Both the position numbers and the translations under genes were made by a program. Shown here one piece after another: positions 43,158-52,087 of a DNA stretch of 64,000 nt. Under the pieces are notes generated by a model that searched no databases, was not told where the DNA came from, and saw only the letters and a list, made by a program, of their open reading frames with translations. Source of the DNA: JAKPUX01 sp035353815 (GTDB lineage Bacteria > Zhuqueibacterota > Zhuqueibacteria > Residuimicrobiales > Residuimicrobiaceae); the NCBI GenBank assembly GCA_035353815.1, contig DAOQAG010000004.1, positions 73,963-137,962 on the forward strand. The letters are read 5' to 3'. Numbering within the stretch: the first letter of the stretch is position 1; every line of letters starts with the position of its first letter.

Positions 43158-43931
43158 GTGACTGATATCCATCCCACTGCTCTGGTCGACAAACAAGCCC
43201 GTCTCGACGATGATGTCCAGATCGGCGCCTTCGCCATCGTCGAAGGCGATGTGACCATCGGTGCGGGGACGACCATCGGCCCCCGCACCCTGATCGCCAA
43301 TGGCGCGCGCATCGGCAAGAACTGCCGCATCCATAACGGCGCCGTCGTCGCCACGCTGCCGCAGGACCTCAAGTTCGGCGGCGAAGCGACCCTGTTCGAG
43401 ATCGGCGACAACACCACGATCCGCGAATACGCCACCCTCAACCGCGGCACGGCCGCGCATGGCAAGAGCTCGGTCGGCAGCAACTGCCTGCTCATGGCCT
43501 ACACCCATGTGGCGCACGATTGCTCGGTCGGCAACAATGTCATCATGTCCAATGGCGTCCAGCTCGGCGGCCATGTCACCATCGAGGACTGGGCGATCAT
43601 CGGCGGCATGACCCCCGTCCATCAATTTTGCCACGTCGGCCAGCATTGCATGGTCGGCGGCGGCTTCCGCGTCATCCAGGACGTGCCGCCCTATATTCTG
43701 GCCTCCGAAGAGCCGCTGCGCTTTTGCGGCCTCAACTCCGTCGGCCTGCGCCGGCGCGGCTTCAGCAACGAGACCCTGCTGCAGCTGAAACGCGCCTACC
43801 GCCTCCTTTACCGCTCGGGACTTAACGTCAGCCAGGCCGTGGAGCGCATCAAGACAGAGATGGCGATCATCCCGGAAATCGACAACATCCTCCGCTTCAT
43901 TGAATCGGCCGATCGCGGTATTTTGCATTGA
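43158..43931 (+). CDS. lpxA: Acyl-ACP--UDP-N-acetylglucosamine O-acyltransferase
   Basis: This is the first enzyme of lipid A synthesis. The 257-residue protein consists of hexapeptide repeats forming a left-handed beta-helix, with the active-site region LLMAYTHVAHDCSVGNNVIM and VQLGGHVTIEDWAIIGG. MTPVHQFCHVG and the helical C-terminal domain (about 190-257) are typical. The GTG start is preceded by GAAGAGGA. Its end nearly abuts the LipM-like gene. Confidence 0.96.
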   Translation: MTDIHPTALVDKQARLDDDVQIGAFAIVEGDVTIGAGTTIGPRTLIANGARIGKNCRIHNGAVVATLPQDLKFGGEATLFEIGDNTTIREYATLNRGTAAHGKSSVGSNCLLMAYTHVAHDCSVGNNVIMSNGVQLGGHVTIEDWAIIGGMTPVHQFCHVGQHCMVGGGFRVIQDVPPYILASEEPLRFCGLNSVGLRRRGFSNETLLQLKRAYRLLYRSGLNVSQAVERIKTEMAIIPEIDNILRFIESADRGILH

Positions 43932-43948
43932 ACGGGAGCAGCACCGGG

Positions 43949-44767
43949 GTGGAACAGTGGCGCTTTATGGACAGCGGCAGCGCGGACGGCTATGCGAACA
44001 TGGCCATTGACGCGGCCCTGGCCAGCGCTCACGACGGGGTTCCCGTGCTGCGCGTCTACGGCTGGAATCCTCCCGCCATCTCCCTCGGCCATCATCAGCG
44101 CCTCGGCGACCTCGATCTGGACAAGTGCCGCCACGACGGCATCGACGTGGTTTACCGCCCCACCGGCGGCCGCGCCGTGCTCCACGCCGATGAGGTGACC
44201 TATGCGGTCATCCTCGGCCCCGCAAGCCGCCTCTACGACGCCCGCATTTTGACGCTCTATGAGCGCATCAGCGCCGGTCTGGGCGCGGCCCTCGAGCTCC
44301 TCGGCGCGCCCCTCGAGTTCGCGCCAGGCTCCCGGACCCTCGCGCCTGGCGTATCCGGCGGACTCGATCGCCTTTGTTTCGCCTCCTCGATCCAGTATGA
44401 GCTGGGCCGCGGCGGCCGGAAACTGGTGGGCAGCGCCCAACGCCGCTTCGGCGCCGTCGCCTTGCAGCACGGCTCGATTCTTCTCGGCGCGGCGCACCTC
44501 CGCCTCGTGGACTATCTGAGCAGGAGAGAGGAGGCGTGGCAGCAGCGCGCGCGCCGCTTTATGCAGGAGAAAACCCTTTGCCTCAATGATATCACTCCGG
44601 TGCCCTTGAGCCGCAGCCAGGTGGCCGCCGCCCTGCGCGCCGGCTTCGCCGCCCGCTGGAACATCGATTTTTCCGATTCGGCACTGAGCAGGGAGGAGGA
44701 GCAGGAGGCGACGCGGTTGACCGCCGTATTCCGGAACCAAACGGCATTGGACAAGCCCCATGGCTGA
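43949..44767 (+). CDS. Lipoate/octanoate protein ligase family (LipM- or LplA-like)
   Basis: This protein of about 272 residues has a BPL/LplA/LipB catalytic fold and transfers an octanoyl or lipoyl group to lipoyl domains such as GcvH. The substrate-binding motif is VYRPTGGRAVLHADEVTYAV. A cysteine in LCFASSIQYEL, followed by RKLVGSAQRRFGAVALQHGS, matches the LipM octanoyltransferase layout, where that Cys is catalytic. I prefer the GTG at 43949, which has GGGAGC upstream; a TTG at 43928 would overlap the lpxA stop. The stop overlaps dxr by 8 bases. gcvT, whose system uses lipoyl groups, lies 2.5 kb downstream. Confidence 0.82.
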   Translation: MEQWRFMDSGSADGYANMAIDAALASAHDGVPVLRVYGWNPPAISLGHHQRLGDLDLDKCRHDGIDVVYRPTGGRAVLHADEVTYAVILGPASRLYDARILTLYERISAGLGAALELLGAPLEFAPGSRTLAPGVSGGLDRLCFASSIQYELGRGGRKLVGSAQRRFGAVALQHGSILLGAAHLRLVDYLSRREEAWQQRARRFMQEKTLCLNDITPVPLSRSQVAAALRAGFAARWNIDFSDSALSREEEQEATRLTAVFRNQTALDKPHG

Positions 44768-45914
44768 AAAAAAGATCGTCATCCTCGGCAGCACCGGCTC
44801 GATCGGCCTCAACGCTCTGCATGTGGTCGAACAAAAACCGGATCACTTCAAGGTGCTCGCCCTGACGACCCACCAGCAGATCGACCATCTTCTGCGCCTC
44901 GCAGCGCAGCATCGCCCCGCGATCGTTGCCGTCACCGGCGCCGTGCCGGACGACGAACAACGCCAGGCCTTCAAAACGCTCGGGATCGAACTCTGGACCG
45001 GGCCGGAGGCCTTGCGCCGCCTCTGTGCCGAGCTTGACTACGACCTCCTCGTGAATGCCGTGGTCGGAGCGGTCGGCTTCATCCCCACCCTGACGGCGGT
45101 GGAACGCGGGCGCACGGTGGCCCTAGCCAACAAGGAGGCGCTGGTGATCGGCGGCGCCCTGGTAACCGATGCGGCTGCCGTGCATGGCGCAGCGATCCTC
45201 CCCATTGACAGCGAACACAGCGCCATCTTTCAATGCCTTCTGGGCGAGGAACGCAAGACGGTGGAGGAACTCCTCCTCACCGGATCGGGGGGGCCGTTTC
45301 GCACCTGGCCCGCGGAGGAGATGGGGACGGTCACGGTCGAGCAGGCCCTGAAGCACCCGAACTGGAACATGGGCCGCAAGATTACCATCGATTCGGCGAC
45401 GATGATGAACAAGGGGCTCGAGATTATCGAGGCCCGCTGGCTCTTTGGCGTGCCGGCTGAACGGATCCGGGTGGTCCTCCACCCGCAGTCGATCGTGCAC
45501 TCCATGGTCGCCTTTCATGACGGATCGGTCAAGGCGCAGCTGGGCGTTCCGGATATGCGCGTGCCGATCCAGCTGGCCATGACCTGGCCGGAGCGCCTCG
45601 ACTCGGCGTTCCCCCGGCTCGATTTTTACGATCTGCCGCAGCTCACCTTCGCCCGTCCCGACGAGCACAAATTCCCGGCCCTGGCGCTGGCGCGCGCGGC
45701 CCTGGCCGCCGGCGGCTCCGCCCCAGCCGTGCTTAATGCCGCCAATGAGGCGGCGGTGCATCTTTTTCTCGACAAGCGGATCGGATTTCTCGACATCACC
45801 CGGCTGATCGACCGAGCCCTGCAGGCCCACGCGCTGCAAAGCGCGCCCGCGGCCGCCGATCTGCTTAAAGCCGACCGCTGGGCGCGGGACTTCGTAGCCC
45901 GCTTTACAACATAG
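44760..45914 (+). CDS. dxr: 1-deoxy-D-xylulose 5-phosphate reductoisomerase
   Basis: This is the second enzyme of the MEP isoprenoid pathway, forming 2-C-methylerythritol 4-phosphate with NADPH. Motifs in order are ILGSTGSIGLNAL (nucleotide site), VALANKEALVIGG, LPIDSEHSAIFQCLLG (metal site), GSGGPFRTW and KHPNWNMGRKITIDSATMMN. The 384 residues are full length. It overlaps the preceding ligase by 8 bases and is 24 bases before rseP. Its product feeds the undecaprenyl carrier made by UppS in the same cluster. Confidence 0.96.
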   Translation: MAEKKIVILGSTGSIGLNALHVVEQKPDHFKVLALTTHQQIDHLLRLAAQHRPAIVAVTGAVPDDEQRQAFKTLGIELWTGPEALRRLCAELDYDLLVNAVVGAVGFIPTLTAVERGRTVALANKEALVIGGALVTDAAAVHGAAILPIDSEHSAIFQCLLGEERKTVEELLLTGSGGPFRTWPAEEMGTVTVEQALKHPNWNMGRKITIDSATMMNKGLEIIEARWLFGVPAERIRVVLHPQSIVHSMVAFHDGSVKAQLGVPDMRVPIQLAMTWPERLDSAFPRLDFYDLPQLTFARPDEHKFPALALARAALAAGGSAPAVLNAANEAAVHLFLDKRIGFLDITRLIDRALQAHALQSAPAAADLLKADRWARDFVARFTT

Positions 45915-45938
45915 ACCGGTTAGATAAAGGGAGTTCCC

Positions 45939-47006
45939 ATGGTATTGATTATGAGTTTGATGACCACCTATCTGCTGCCCTTCATTGTCGTGCTGGGCAT
46001 CCTTATCCTGGTGCACGAGTTCGGCCATTTTATCACCGCCAAGCTCTCGGGCATCCGCGTCGAGCGTTTTTCGATCGGCTTTCCACCGCGCCTTTTCGGC
46101 AAAAAGATCGGAGACACCGATTATTGCCTCTCAGCCCTGCCCCTGGGCGGGTATGTCAAAATGGCGGGCATGATCGATGAGACCATGGACACGGAGGGCG
46201 TCAAGGGCGAGCCTTGGGAATTCATGTCCAAGCCCCTCTGGATCCGGGCTATCGTGCTTTTTGCCGGTTCCGCCTTCAATGTGATCTTTACGATTATCGT
46301 CTTCACGGTCAGCGTCTTTGTCACCGGCGTGCCGGAACCGGTCGGCCCCGTCGTCGGCCGCGTCATGGACAAGATGCCCGCGCAGATCGCGGGCATCCAG
46401 CCCGGCGACCGCATTGTGCGGATCGACAACACCCCCATCGCCAAGTGGGACGATTTGATCAAGATCATCCACGGCTCGCCCGACAAGACGATCCTGATCG
46501 AATGGGAGCGCAATGGCGCGCCGATGTCGGCGCAGATCACCCCCAAACTCGACAAGATGCTCGGCTACGGCCTGGTCGGTATCGATGCCAAGACCATCAA
46601 TGTCCGCCCCGGCGTTTTCCGGGGCATCACCCTTGGCTGGGAGTCGACCTGGAACCTGACGCGGATGATGTTCCGCTCGTTCGGGATGCTCTTTTCCGGG
46701 GATGTTTCGGTCAAGGAGGGATTGGCGGGACCGGTGCGGATCGCGCAGATGACCGGCGAGACCGCCAAGGCCGGATTCGGCAGTCTGGTGATGTTCATGG
46801 CGCTGCTCAGCCTCAACCTGGGCATCATCAACCTCTTTCCCGTACCCGGCCTCGATGGCGGCCATCTGCTGCTGCTGGCGATCGAGGGGGTGATCCGCCG
46901 ACCGATCTCGACCCGCGTGCGTCTGATCGTGCAGCAGGTCGGCATGGCGCTGTTGCTGGCGCTGATGCTGTTTGTGATCTTTAATGATTTTTCGAATATT
47001 TTCTGA
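45939..47006 (+). CDS. rseP: Site-2 zinc metalloprotease RseP
   Basis: This 355-residue intramembrane protease cleaves anti-sigma factors and other membrane substrates in envelope stress signalling. The zinc motif HEFGH is at residues 26-30 inside the first membrane helix, and the third ligand region is PVPGLDGGHLLLL. A single PDZ domain lies near 125-200 (IAGIQPGDRIVRIDN), whereas E. coli RseP has two. The ATG at 45939 has AAGGGAG upstream. It closes the uppS-to-rseP envelope cluster. Confidence 0.94.
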   Translation: MVLIMSLMTTYLLPFIVVLGILILVHEFGHFITAKLSGIRVERFSIGFPPRLFGKKIGDTDYCLSALPLGGYVKMAGMIDETMDTEGVKGEPWEFMSKPLWIRAIVLFAGSAFNVIFTIIVFTVSVFVTGVPEPVGPVVGRVMDKMPAQIAGIQPGDRIVRIDNTPIAKWDDLIKIIHGSPDKTILIEWERNGAPMSAQITPKLDKMLGYGLVGIDAKTINVRPGVFRGITLGWESTWNLTRMMFRSFGMLFSGDVSVKEGLAGPVRIAQMTGETAKAGFGSLVMFMALLSLNLGIINLFPVPGLDGGHLLLLAIEGVIRRPISTRVRLIVQQVGMALLLALMLFVIFNDFSNIF

Positions 47007-47016
47007 TCCTGGTTCG

Positions 47017-47040
47017 GGTGGGAGCTGTCGGGCTCCCACC
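47017..47040 (+). terminator. Hairpin after rseP
   Basis: GGTGGGAGC (47017-47025) pairs perfectly with GCTCCCACC (47032-47040) around the loop TGTCGG. No long U-tract follows. The stem contains the same CTCCCACC core as the repeats that follow. Confidence 0.5.
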
Positions 47041-47050
47041 GTTTCCCTAG

Positions 47051-47108
47051 CTCCCACCCGGTCCCTCCCCTGGCTCCCACCCGGCGAAAGGCCCTGGCTC
47101 CCACCCGG
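47051..47108 (+). repeat. CTCCCACCCGG intergenic repeats
   Basis: CTCCCACCCGG occurs at 47051-47061, 47074-47084 and 47098-47108. The longer 13-mer TGGCTCCCACCCG at 47071 and 47095 recurs at 61400 and 61556, 14 kb away. The rest of the 275-base spacer up to gcvT shows degenerate CCCGCCCC-like sequence and no gene. Confidence 0.7.
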
Positions 47109-47281
47109 CGAAAGTCTGCCCACCCTCGTTCGTTCCCGCCCCGCTGACTCCCGCCCCCGTTCGCTCCCGTGCGGCCGGCCCGGCAAATACTTCTTGCACA
47201 TCTCGCAAATAAATGTTAATTTTCAGATTGAAAGATAATTTCCTCACCCTAATCCAACCCCTTGGGGCTTCAGGAGGCGCT

Positions 47282-48364
47282 TTGGAATCCCGAAAAACGG
47301 CGTTATACGACATCCATGTCCAGGCTGGCGGCAAAATGGTCGAGTTCGCCGGCTACTATATGCCCATCCAGTACCGCGGCATCATCGACGAGCATCGCCG
47401 CGTCCGCACCACGGCCGGGCTCTTCGACGTGTCCCATATGGGCGAGTTCTTCGTCAAAGGCCCCAATGCCGAGGCCTTTCTGCAAAAGATCACCATCAAT
47501 GACGTCAGCAAACTGGCGGTCAAGCAGGTACAATATTCGGCAATGTGCTACCAGGATGGCGGCATCGTCGATGATCTCCTCATCTACCGCTTTCCCGATC
47601 ATTATTTGATGGTCGTCAATGCCGCCAATCTCGAGAAGGACTGGGCGTGGGCCAACAGCCACCTCATCGACGGCGTGACCCTGACCAACGAGAGCGACAA
47701 ACTCTCGCTGCTCGCCCTGCAGGGACCGATGGCGCCGCAGATTCTGCAAAAACTGACCACCCTCAACCTCAACGCCCTCGAGTATTATTGGCTGGATGAG
47801 TCCGCAGCCGCCGGCGTGCCGATGATGATCTCGCGCACCGGCTATACCGGCGAGGTCGGCTACGAACTGATGTTTGAGAACCGCCATGCCGTCAAGGTCT
47901 GGGAAGCGGTGATGACGGCCGGCGCGGAGTTCGGCATCGAGCCGGTCGGGCTCGGCGCGCGTGACACCCTGCGCCTCGAGATGAAATTCTGCCTCTATGG
48001 CAACGATATCGACCAGACCACGCATCCTCTCGAGGCCGGTCTCGGCTGGATCACCAAACTCAACAAGGGCGAGTTCATCGGCCGCGAGGCCCTGCTGGCC
48101 GCCAAGGCCGCGGGCCTGACCCGCAAGCTGATCGGCTTTGACATGCCCGGCAAGGCTTTCCCCCGCCACGGCTATGCCATCTGGAAGGATGGCCAGCGCA
48201 TCGGGACGGTCACCAGCGGCACCTTCTCGCCCAGCCTCGAAAAGGGGATCGGCACCGGTTACGTCCCGGCCGGAATGGCCGCAGTCGGCACGCCGATCGA
48301 GATCGAAATCCGCAACACCCGCATGCCGGCCACGGTTTGCGAAACGCCTTTTTACCGGAAATAA
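47282..48364 (+). CDS. gcvT: Glycine cleavage system aminomethyltransferase (T protein)
   Basis: This 360-residue enzyme releases ammonia from the aminomethyl-lipoyl H protein and makes methylenetetrahydrofolate. Family segments are VEFAGYYMPIQY, FDVSHMGEF, NDVSKLAVKQVQYSAMC, SRTGYTGEVGYE and LGARDTLRLEM with the catalytic Asp. The C-terminal beta barrel (about 280-360) is complete. I chose the TTG at 47282 because AGGAGG lies four bases upstream and the N-terminus then matches the family; an ATG at 47213 would add 23 odd residues. Other gcv genes are not in the window. Confidence 0.93.
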   Translation: MESRKTALYDIHVQAGGKMVEFAGYYMPIQYRGIIDEHRRVRTTAGLFDVSHMGEFFVKGPNAEAFLQKITINDVSKLAVKQVQYSAMCYQDGGIVDDLLIYRFPDHYLMVVNAANLEKDWAWANSHLIDGVTLTNESDKLSLLALQGPMAPQILQKLTTLNLNALEYYWLDESAAAGVPMMISRTGYTGEVGYELMFENRHAVKVWEAVMTAGAEFGIEPVGLGARDTLRLEMKFCLYGNDIDQTTHPLEAGLGWITKLNKGEFIGREALLAAKAAGLTRKLIGFDMPGKAFPRHGYAIWKDGQRIGTVTSGTFSPSLEKGIGTGYVPAGMAAVGTPIEIEIRNTRMPATVCETPFYRK

Positions 48365-48382
48365 GCACGGACCCCTGGAATC

Positions 48383-50779
48383 ATGGCCAAACGCGTCAAG
48401 AAAAAAATCCCGGTAAAAGCGGAACCGCTGCTCGATGCCCGCAAGAGCGAGGAGCTGCTCGGCATTCTGCTGATCCTCTTCGGTCTGCTGCTGGCCATCG
48501 GCCTGCTGACCTATCAGAACGAGAACCCGCAGGGGATCAATGCCTATCAGGTGAAGAACCAGCTCGGCATCGCCGGGGCCTGGCTCTCCTGGGCCCTCAT
48601 CCACGGCACCATAGGCTATCCGGTCGTCGTCCTCCCCTTCATTCTCATCGCTCTGGGGGTCTTCAAGCTGCTCGGCCGGCAAACCGTGCCGCTGCGGCGC
48701 TGGGCCTGGTTCACCTTTCTCATGGCCCTCTATATCTCGATGGGGTTCGCGACCTGGTTTTATGTCAAGAGTTCGACCGATCAGGCCTATGAGTTTGCCG
48801 GCTTTATCGGGGTATTGCTGGCGACCCTGCTGCGCAAGCTGATCGGCGTCCCCGGCGTGGTGATCGTCCTGGCTGGATTGACGGTGATCAATATCATCGT
48901 CTTCACCTCCTTCTCCCTGCGCGAGCTCTATGCCAATCTCTCCGCCGGCTTTTCGCGCCTGGGGGTGCGCATCAGCCAGAATATCCGCTCCATGCGCGGC
49001 GTCCGGAGCAAGCCGGAGGTGGCGGTCAAGCGCTTCCGTGCCGCCAATCCGGATCCCGGCGGCCCGGTGGTGGCCCGGCCGCTGCCGATCGATATCGCCG
49101 ATGAGGGGGAGGAGGAGCGTCCGCCGGTACGGGTGGCTGCGCCGCCGCGTCCCGCCGCCGTGCAGCCGCACGAGGTGCCCTGGCAGGCGGATGAGAACGG
49201 GGTGGAGGAGACGGAGGCTGGGGAAGAGGACGAACTGGCCGCGGCGATCAAACCCGGCGGCCCCTACACCTTTCCGCCGCTGAACCTGCTGCAGCAGCCA
49301 CAGGAGACGGTCGAGCCGGTCTCCGAGGATGAATTACGCGCCAATGCCAAGATGCTCGAGGCCAAGCTGGCCGATTTCGATATCCAGGCGTGGGTTACCG
49401 AGATCCATCCCGGCCCGATCATCACCCGCTATGAAATGGAGCTGGCGCCGGGCATCAAGGTCAGCCGCATCACCGGCCTGGCCGATGATCTGGCTATGGC
49501 GATGCGCGCCAAACGCATCCGCATCGTAGCGCCGATCCCCGGCAAGAACGCCATCGGCGTCGAGATCCCCAATGACAAGCCGCAGATGGTCTATTTGCGC
49601 GAGATCCTCGCCTCGACCGAGTTCCAGTCGGCGAAATCCCCGCTCAGCATCGGACTCGGCAAGACCATCTCCGGCGCACCCTATGTCACCGACCTCGCCT
49701 CGATGCCGCATCTGCTGGTCGCCGGCTCGACGGGCTCGGGTAAAAGCGTCTGCCTCAACACCATCATCACCAGCTTTCTCTACAAGGCCCATCCCGCCCA
49801 GGTGCAGCTGGTGCTGATCGATCCCAAGCGCCTCGAGCTCTCCACCTACAGCCGCCTCCATCCCTATCACCTCTCCTACGTCGAGGGGGTGCGCGAGAAA
49901 GTGGCGACCAGCGCAAAAAGCGCCATCGCCGTGCTGCGCTCCGCCGAGCAGGAGATGGAGCGGCGCTACGACATGCTCGCCACCGCCGGCGTGCGCAACA
50001 TCGAGGAGTACAACGTCCGCGTCAGCGAGGGGCGCATCCATACCGAGAGCGGGGCGGTGGCGCCGCCGCTGCACTATCTGGTGATCATCGTCGATGAGCT
50101 CGCCGACCTGATGCTCACCTCGAGCGCCTCCAAGGATGTCGAGGAGCCGATCGCCCGCCTCACCCAGATGTCGCGCGCCGTCGGGATCCATCTCATCGTC
50201 GCCACGCAGCGCCCGTCGGTGGATGTCATCACCGGCGTCATCAAGGCCAATTTCCCGGCGCGCATGGCCTTTCAGGTGGCCACCAAGGTCGACTCCCGCA
50301 CCATCCTTGACATGAACGGCGCCGAGAAACTGCTCGGCAAGGGGGACATGCTCTTCCTGCCGCCCGGCAGCGCCGAGCCGATACGCATCCACAACGCCTA
50401 CATCGGCCTCGAGGAGATCGAGCGGGTGCTCGGCCACATCCATACCCAGCCGCCGGTGGTCAAGACGCCCTTGCCCGCTTTTATCGATGAGGAGGCGGGC
50501 GGAGGCGATGGCGAGCGTGCAGCCGGCAATGGCCGCCGCGATCCCTTCTTCAACGAAGCCATGCGCATCGTGGTGCGCACCGGCCAGGGCTCGGTTTCCA
50601 TCCTGCAGCGCCGCCTCAAGGTCGGTTATTCGCGCGCCGCCCGGCTCATCGACGAGCTCGAGATGGCCGGCGTGGTCGGCCCCTTCGAAGGGAGCAAGGC
50701 GCGCGAGGTGCTGCTGCGCCCCGAGGATCTCGAGAACCTCCCCGGCGACAGCGAGAATGACACGGAGGAGGAATTCTAG
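48383..50779 (+). CDS. ftsK: DNA translocase FtsK/SpoIIIE
   Basis: This 798-residue motor pumps DNA at the division septum. Four or five membrane helices lie in residues 25-190, followed by a short Pro/Glu-rich linker (about 205-310) in place of the very long E. coli one. The alpha/beta motor domain has Walker A AGSTGSGKSVCLN near 452-464 and VDELADLMLT as Walker B. A C-terminal winged-helix gamma domain (about 715-780, GSVSILQRRLKVGYSRAARL) would read KOPS-like sites. The gene follows gcvT closely and is followed by a 177-base spacer in which I see nothing. Confidence 0.95.
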   Translation: MAKRVKKKIPVKAEPLLDARKSEELLGILLILFGLLLAIGLLTYQNENPQGINAYQVKNQLGIAGAWLSWALIHGTIGYPVVVLPFILIALGVFKLLGRQTVPLRRWAWFTFLMALYISMGFATWFYVKSSTDQAYEFAGFIGVLLATLLRKLIGVPGVVIVLAGLTVINIIVFTSFSLRELYANLSAGFSRLGVRISQNIRSMRGVRSKPEVAVKRFRAANPDPGGPVVARPLPIDIADEGEEERPPVRVAAPPRPAAVQPHEVPWQADENGVEETEAGEEDELAAAIKPGGPYTFPPLNLLQQPQETVEPVSEDELRANAKMLEAKLADFDIQAWVTEIHPGPIITRYEMELAPGIKVSRITGLADDLAMAMRAKRIRIVAPIPGKNAIGVEIPNDKPQMVYLREILASTEFQSAKSPLSIGLGKTISGAPYVTDLASMPHLLVAGSTGSGKSVCLNTIITSFLYKAHPAQVQLVLIDPKRLELSTYSRLHPYHLSYVEGVREKVATSAKSAIAVLRSAEQEMERRYDMLATAGVRNIEEYNVRVSEGRIHTESGAVAPPLHYLVIIVDELADLMLTSSASKDVEEPIARLTQMSRAVGIHLIVATQRPSVDVITGVIKANFPARMAFQVATKVDSRTILDMNGAEKLLGKGDMLFLPPGSAEPIRIHNAYIGLEEIERVLGHIHTQPPVVKTPLPAFIDEEAGGGDGERAAGNGRRDPFFNEAMRIVVRTGQGSVSILQRRLKVGYSRAARLIDELEMAGVVGPFEGSKAREVLLRPEDLENLPGDSENDTEEEF

Positions 50780-50956
50780 TCGGGCGCTGCTGGATGTACA
50801 CCGGCGCCTCGGGCCCGCTCGGGACGGACGCGGTGGCGAACTGCAACTCTGCGCTTCGGGCTGGCTGGCCCGAAATTCTCGCCCGTGGCGGGAACGAAGG
50901 CGCCGCCGCAACGTATAACGACAGGAATGAACCCTGTACTTGAATAAGGATGGAGC

Positions 50957-51589
50957 ATGAGAAGCAAATCCGCCGTGGTGCTGATCCTGGCCATGAGCAC
51001 CTTCGCCGCGGCGCAAACCGCGGGCGACGTGCTGGGCAGGATCCAGAAAAAATATGAAGGCATGAAAAACGTCTGCGCCGATTACTCGCAGACCTTTCAT
51101 TGGGAGCTGGCCAACGAGACCCAGGTCTTTGAGGGACATCTCTGCACTCGCAACGGCGTGCAGTTCAAGATCGAGAACAACGACCAGACGATCATCACCG
51201 ATGGCAAGACCATCTGGACCATGCCGCACGGCAACAACCAGGTGATCATCGACGATGCCTCGGAGAGTGATGGCGATAATCCCTTCCTCAAATCCTTTCT
51301 GCAGAATTATATCGACAATTACAAGAGCGAGCTGCTGCCGCCCGAGACTATCGCCGGGGCCGTGCATTACCACATCCGCCTGACCGCGCGCAGCGAGGAC
51401 GAGTTCAACAAGGAGGTCGAGATCTGGGCGGACCAGAAGAGCCTGCTGATGAACCGGATCAAGCAGACCGATCAGGACGGCAACAGCTCGACCTATGAGG
51501 TCCGCGATGTCGATCTCAACGCCAATTTGAGCGATGCCAGCTTCAAGCCCGTGATCCCGGAGGGCTACGAAATCGTGGACATGCGCTGA
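50957..51589 (+). CDS. lolA: Outer-membrane lipoprotein carrier LolA family
   Basis: This 210-residue periplasmic protein carries lipoproteins from the inner to the outer membrane. The signal peptide spans about 1-20 (ending FAAA). The mature half-barrel fold shows the family pattern MKNVCADYSQTFHWEL, KIENNDQTIITDGKTIWTM and KEVEIWADQKSLLMNRI. It overlaps the next ORF by 1 base (TGATG), so the two are coupled. No lolB is expected in these lineages. Confidence 0.85.
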   Translation: MRSKSAVVLILAMSTFAAAQTAGDVLGRIQKKYEGMKNVCADYSQTFHWELANETQVFEGHLCTRNGVQFKIENNDQTIITDGKTIWTMPHGNNQVIIDDASESDGDNPFLKSFLQNYIDNYKSELLPPETIAGAVHYHIRLTARSEDEFNKEVEIWADQKSLLMNRIKQTDQDGNSSTYEVRDVDLNANLSDASFKPVIPEGYEIVDMR

Positions 51590-52077
51590 TGCGGCGCTTC
51601 CTGCTGCTGACGCTGGTGCTGCTGGCTGTGCTGGTCCAGGCGGGCTTTGGGCAGCAGACTCTTCCGGCCGAACAGCCCCGGGCTGCGCAGTATTTTCTCG
51701 GCAGCCAGGACCAGGTGCTGATGGCGGTCAATGTCTGGGGCTTTGTCTACAAGCCCGGTCAGTACATGGTGCCCTACGAGACCGATCTGATTTCGCTGCT
51801 CTCCTTTGCCGGCGGCCCGCGCGAGGAGGCGCGCATCAAGAGCATCAAGCTGGTGCGTCCCGGCAGCGGCGAGGGCAAGGCCCAGGTCTTCGAGATCGAT
51901 GTCAAGGAGTACCTGGCCAAGGGGACGGTATCGCAGATCCCGGTGTTGCGCCCGGGCGATACCGTGGTGGTCTCCGGCACCTCGTTTCATTTTATTAACC
52001 AGTTTTTCGATTTCGCCGTGCGCATCGCCGCCCTGGTGCAGGTCTGGGCGCTTGTCGATTTTTACCGGAATAATTGA
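51589..52077 (+). CDS. SLBB-domain protein (polysaccharide-export-like, short form)
   Basis: This 162-residue protein has a signal peptide (about 1-21) and one SLBB-type beta-grasp domain at about 45-130, with VNVWGFVYKPGQYMVPYETD, LLSFAGGPREEARI and the closing VLRPGDTVVVSG. A hydrophobic C-terminal segment (about 138-158) may anchor it. It lacks the Poly_export domain that precedes SLBB in Wza-type exporters, so it is not a complete outer-membrane export channel. It lies upstream of a Wzc-like kinase and could be its periplasmic or outer-membrane partner. Confidence 0.75.
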   Translation: MRRFLLLTLVLLAVLVQAGFGQQTLPAEQPRAAQYFLGSQDQVLMAVNVWGFVYKPGQYMVPYETDLISLLSFAGGPREEARIKSIKLVRPGSGEGKAQVFEIDVKEYLAKGTVSQIPVLRPGDTVVVSGTSFHFINQFFDFAVRIAALVQVWALVDFYRNN

Positions 52078-52087
52078 AATCGTTACT

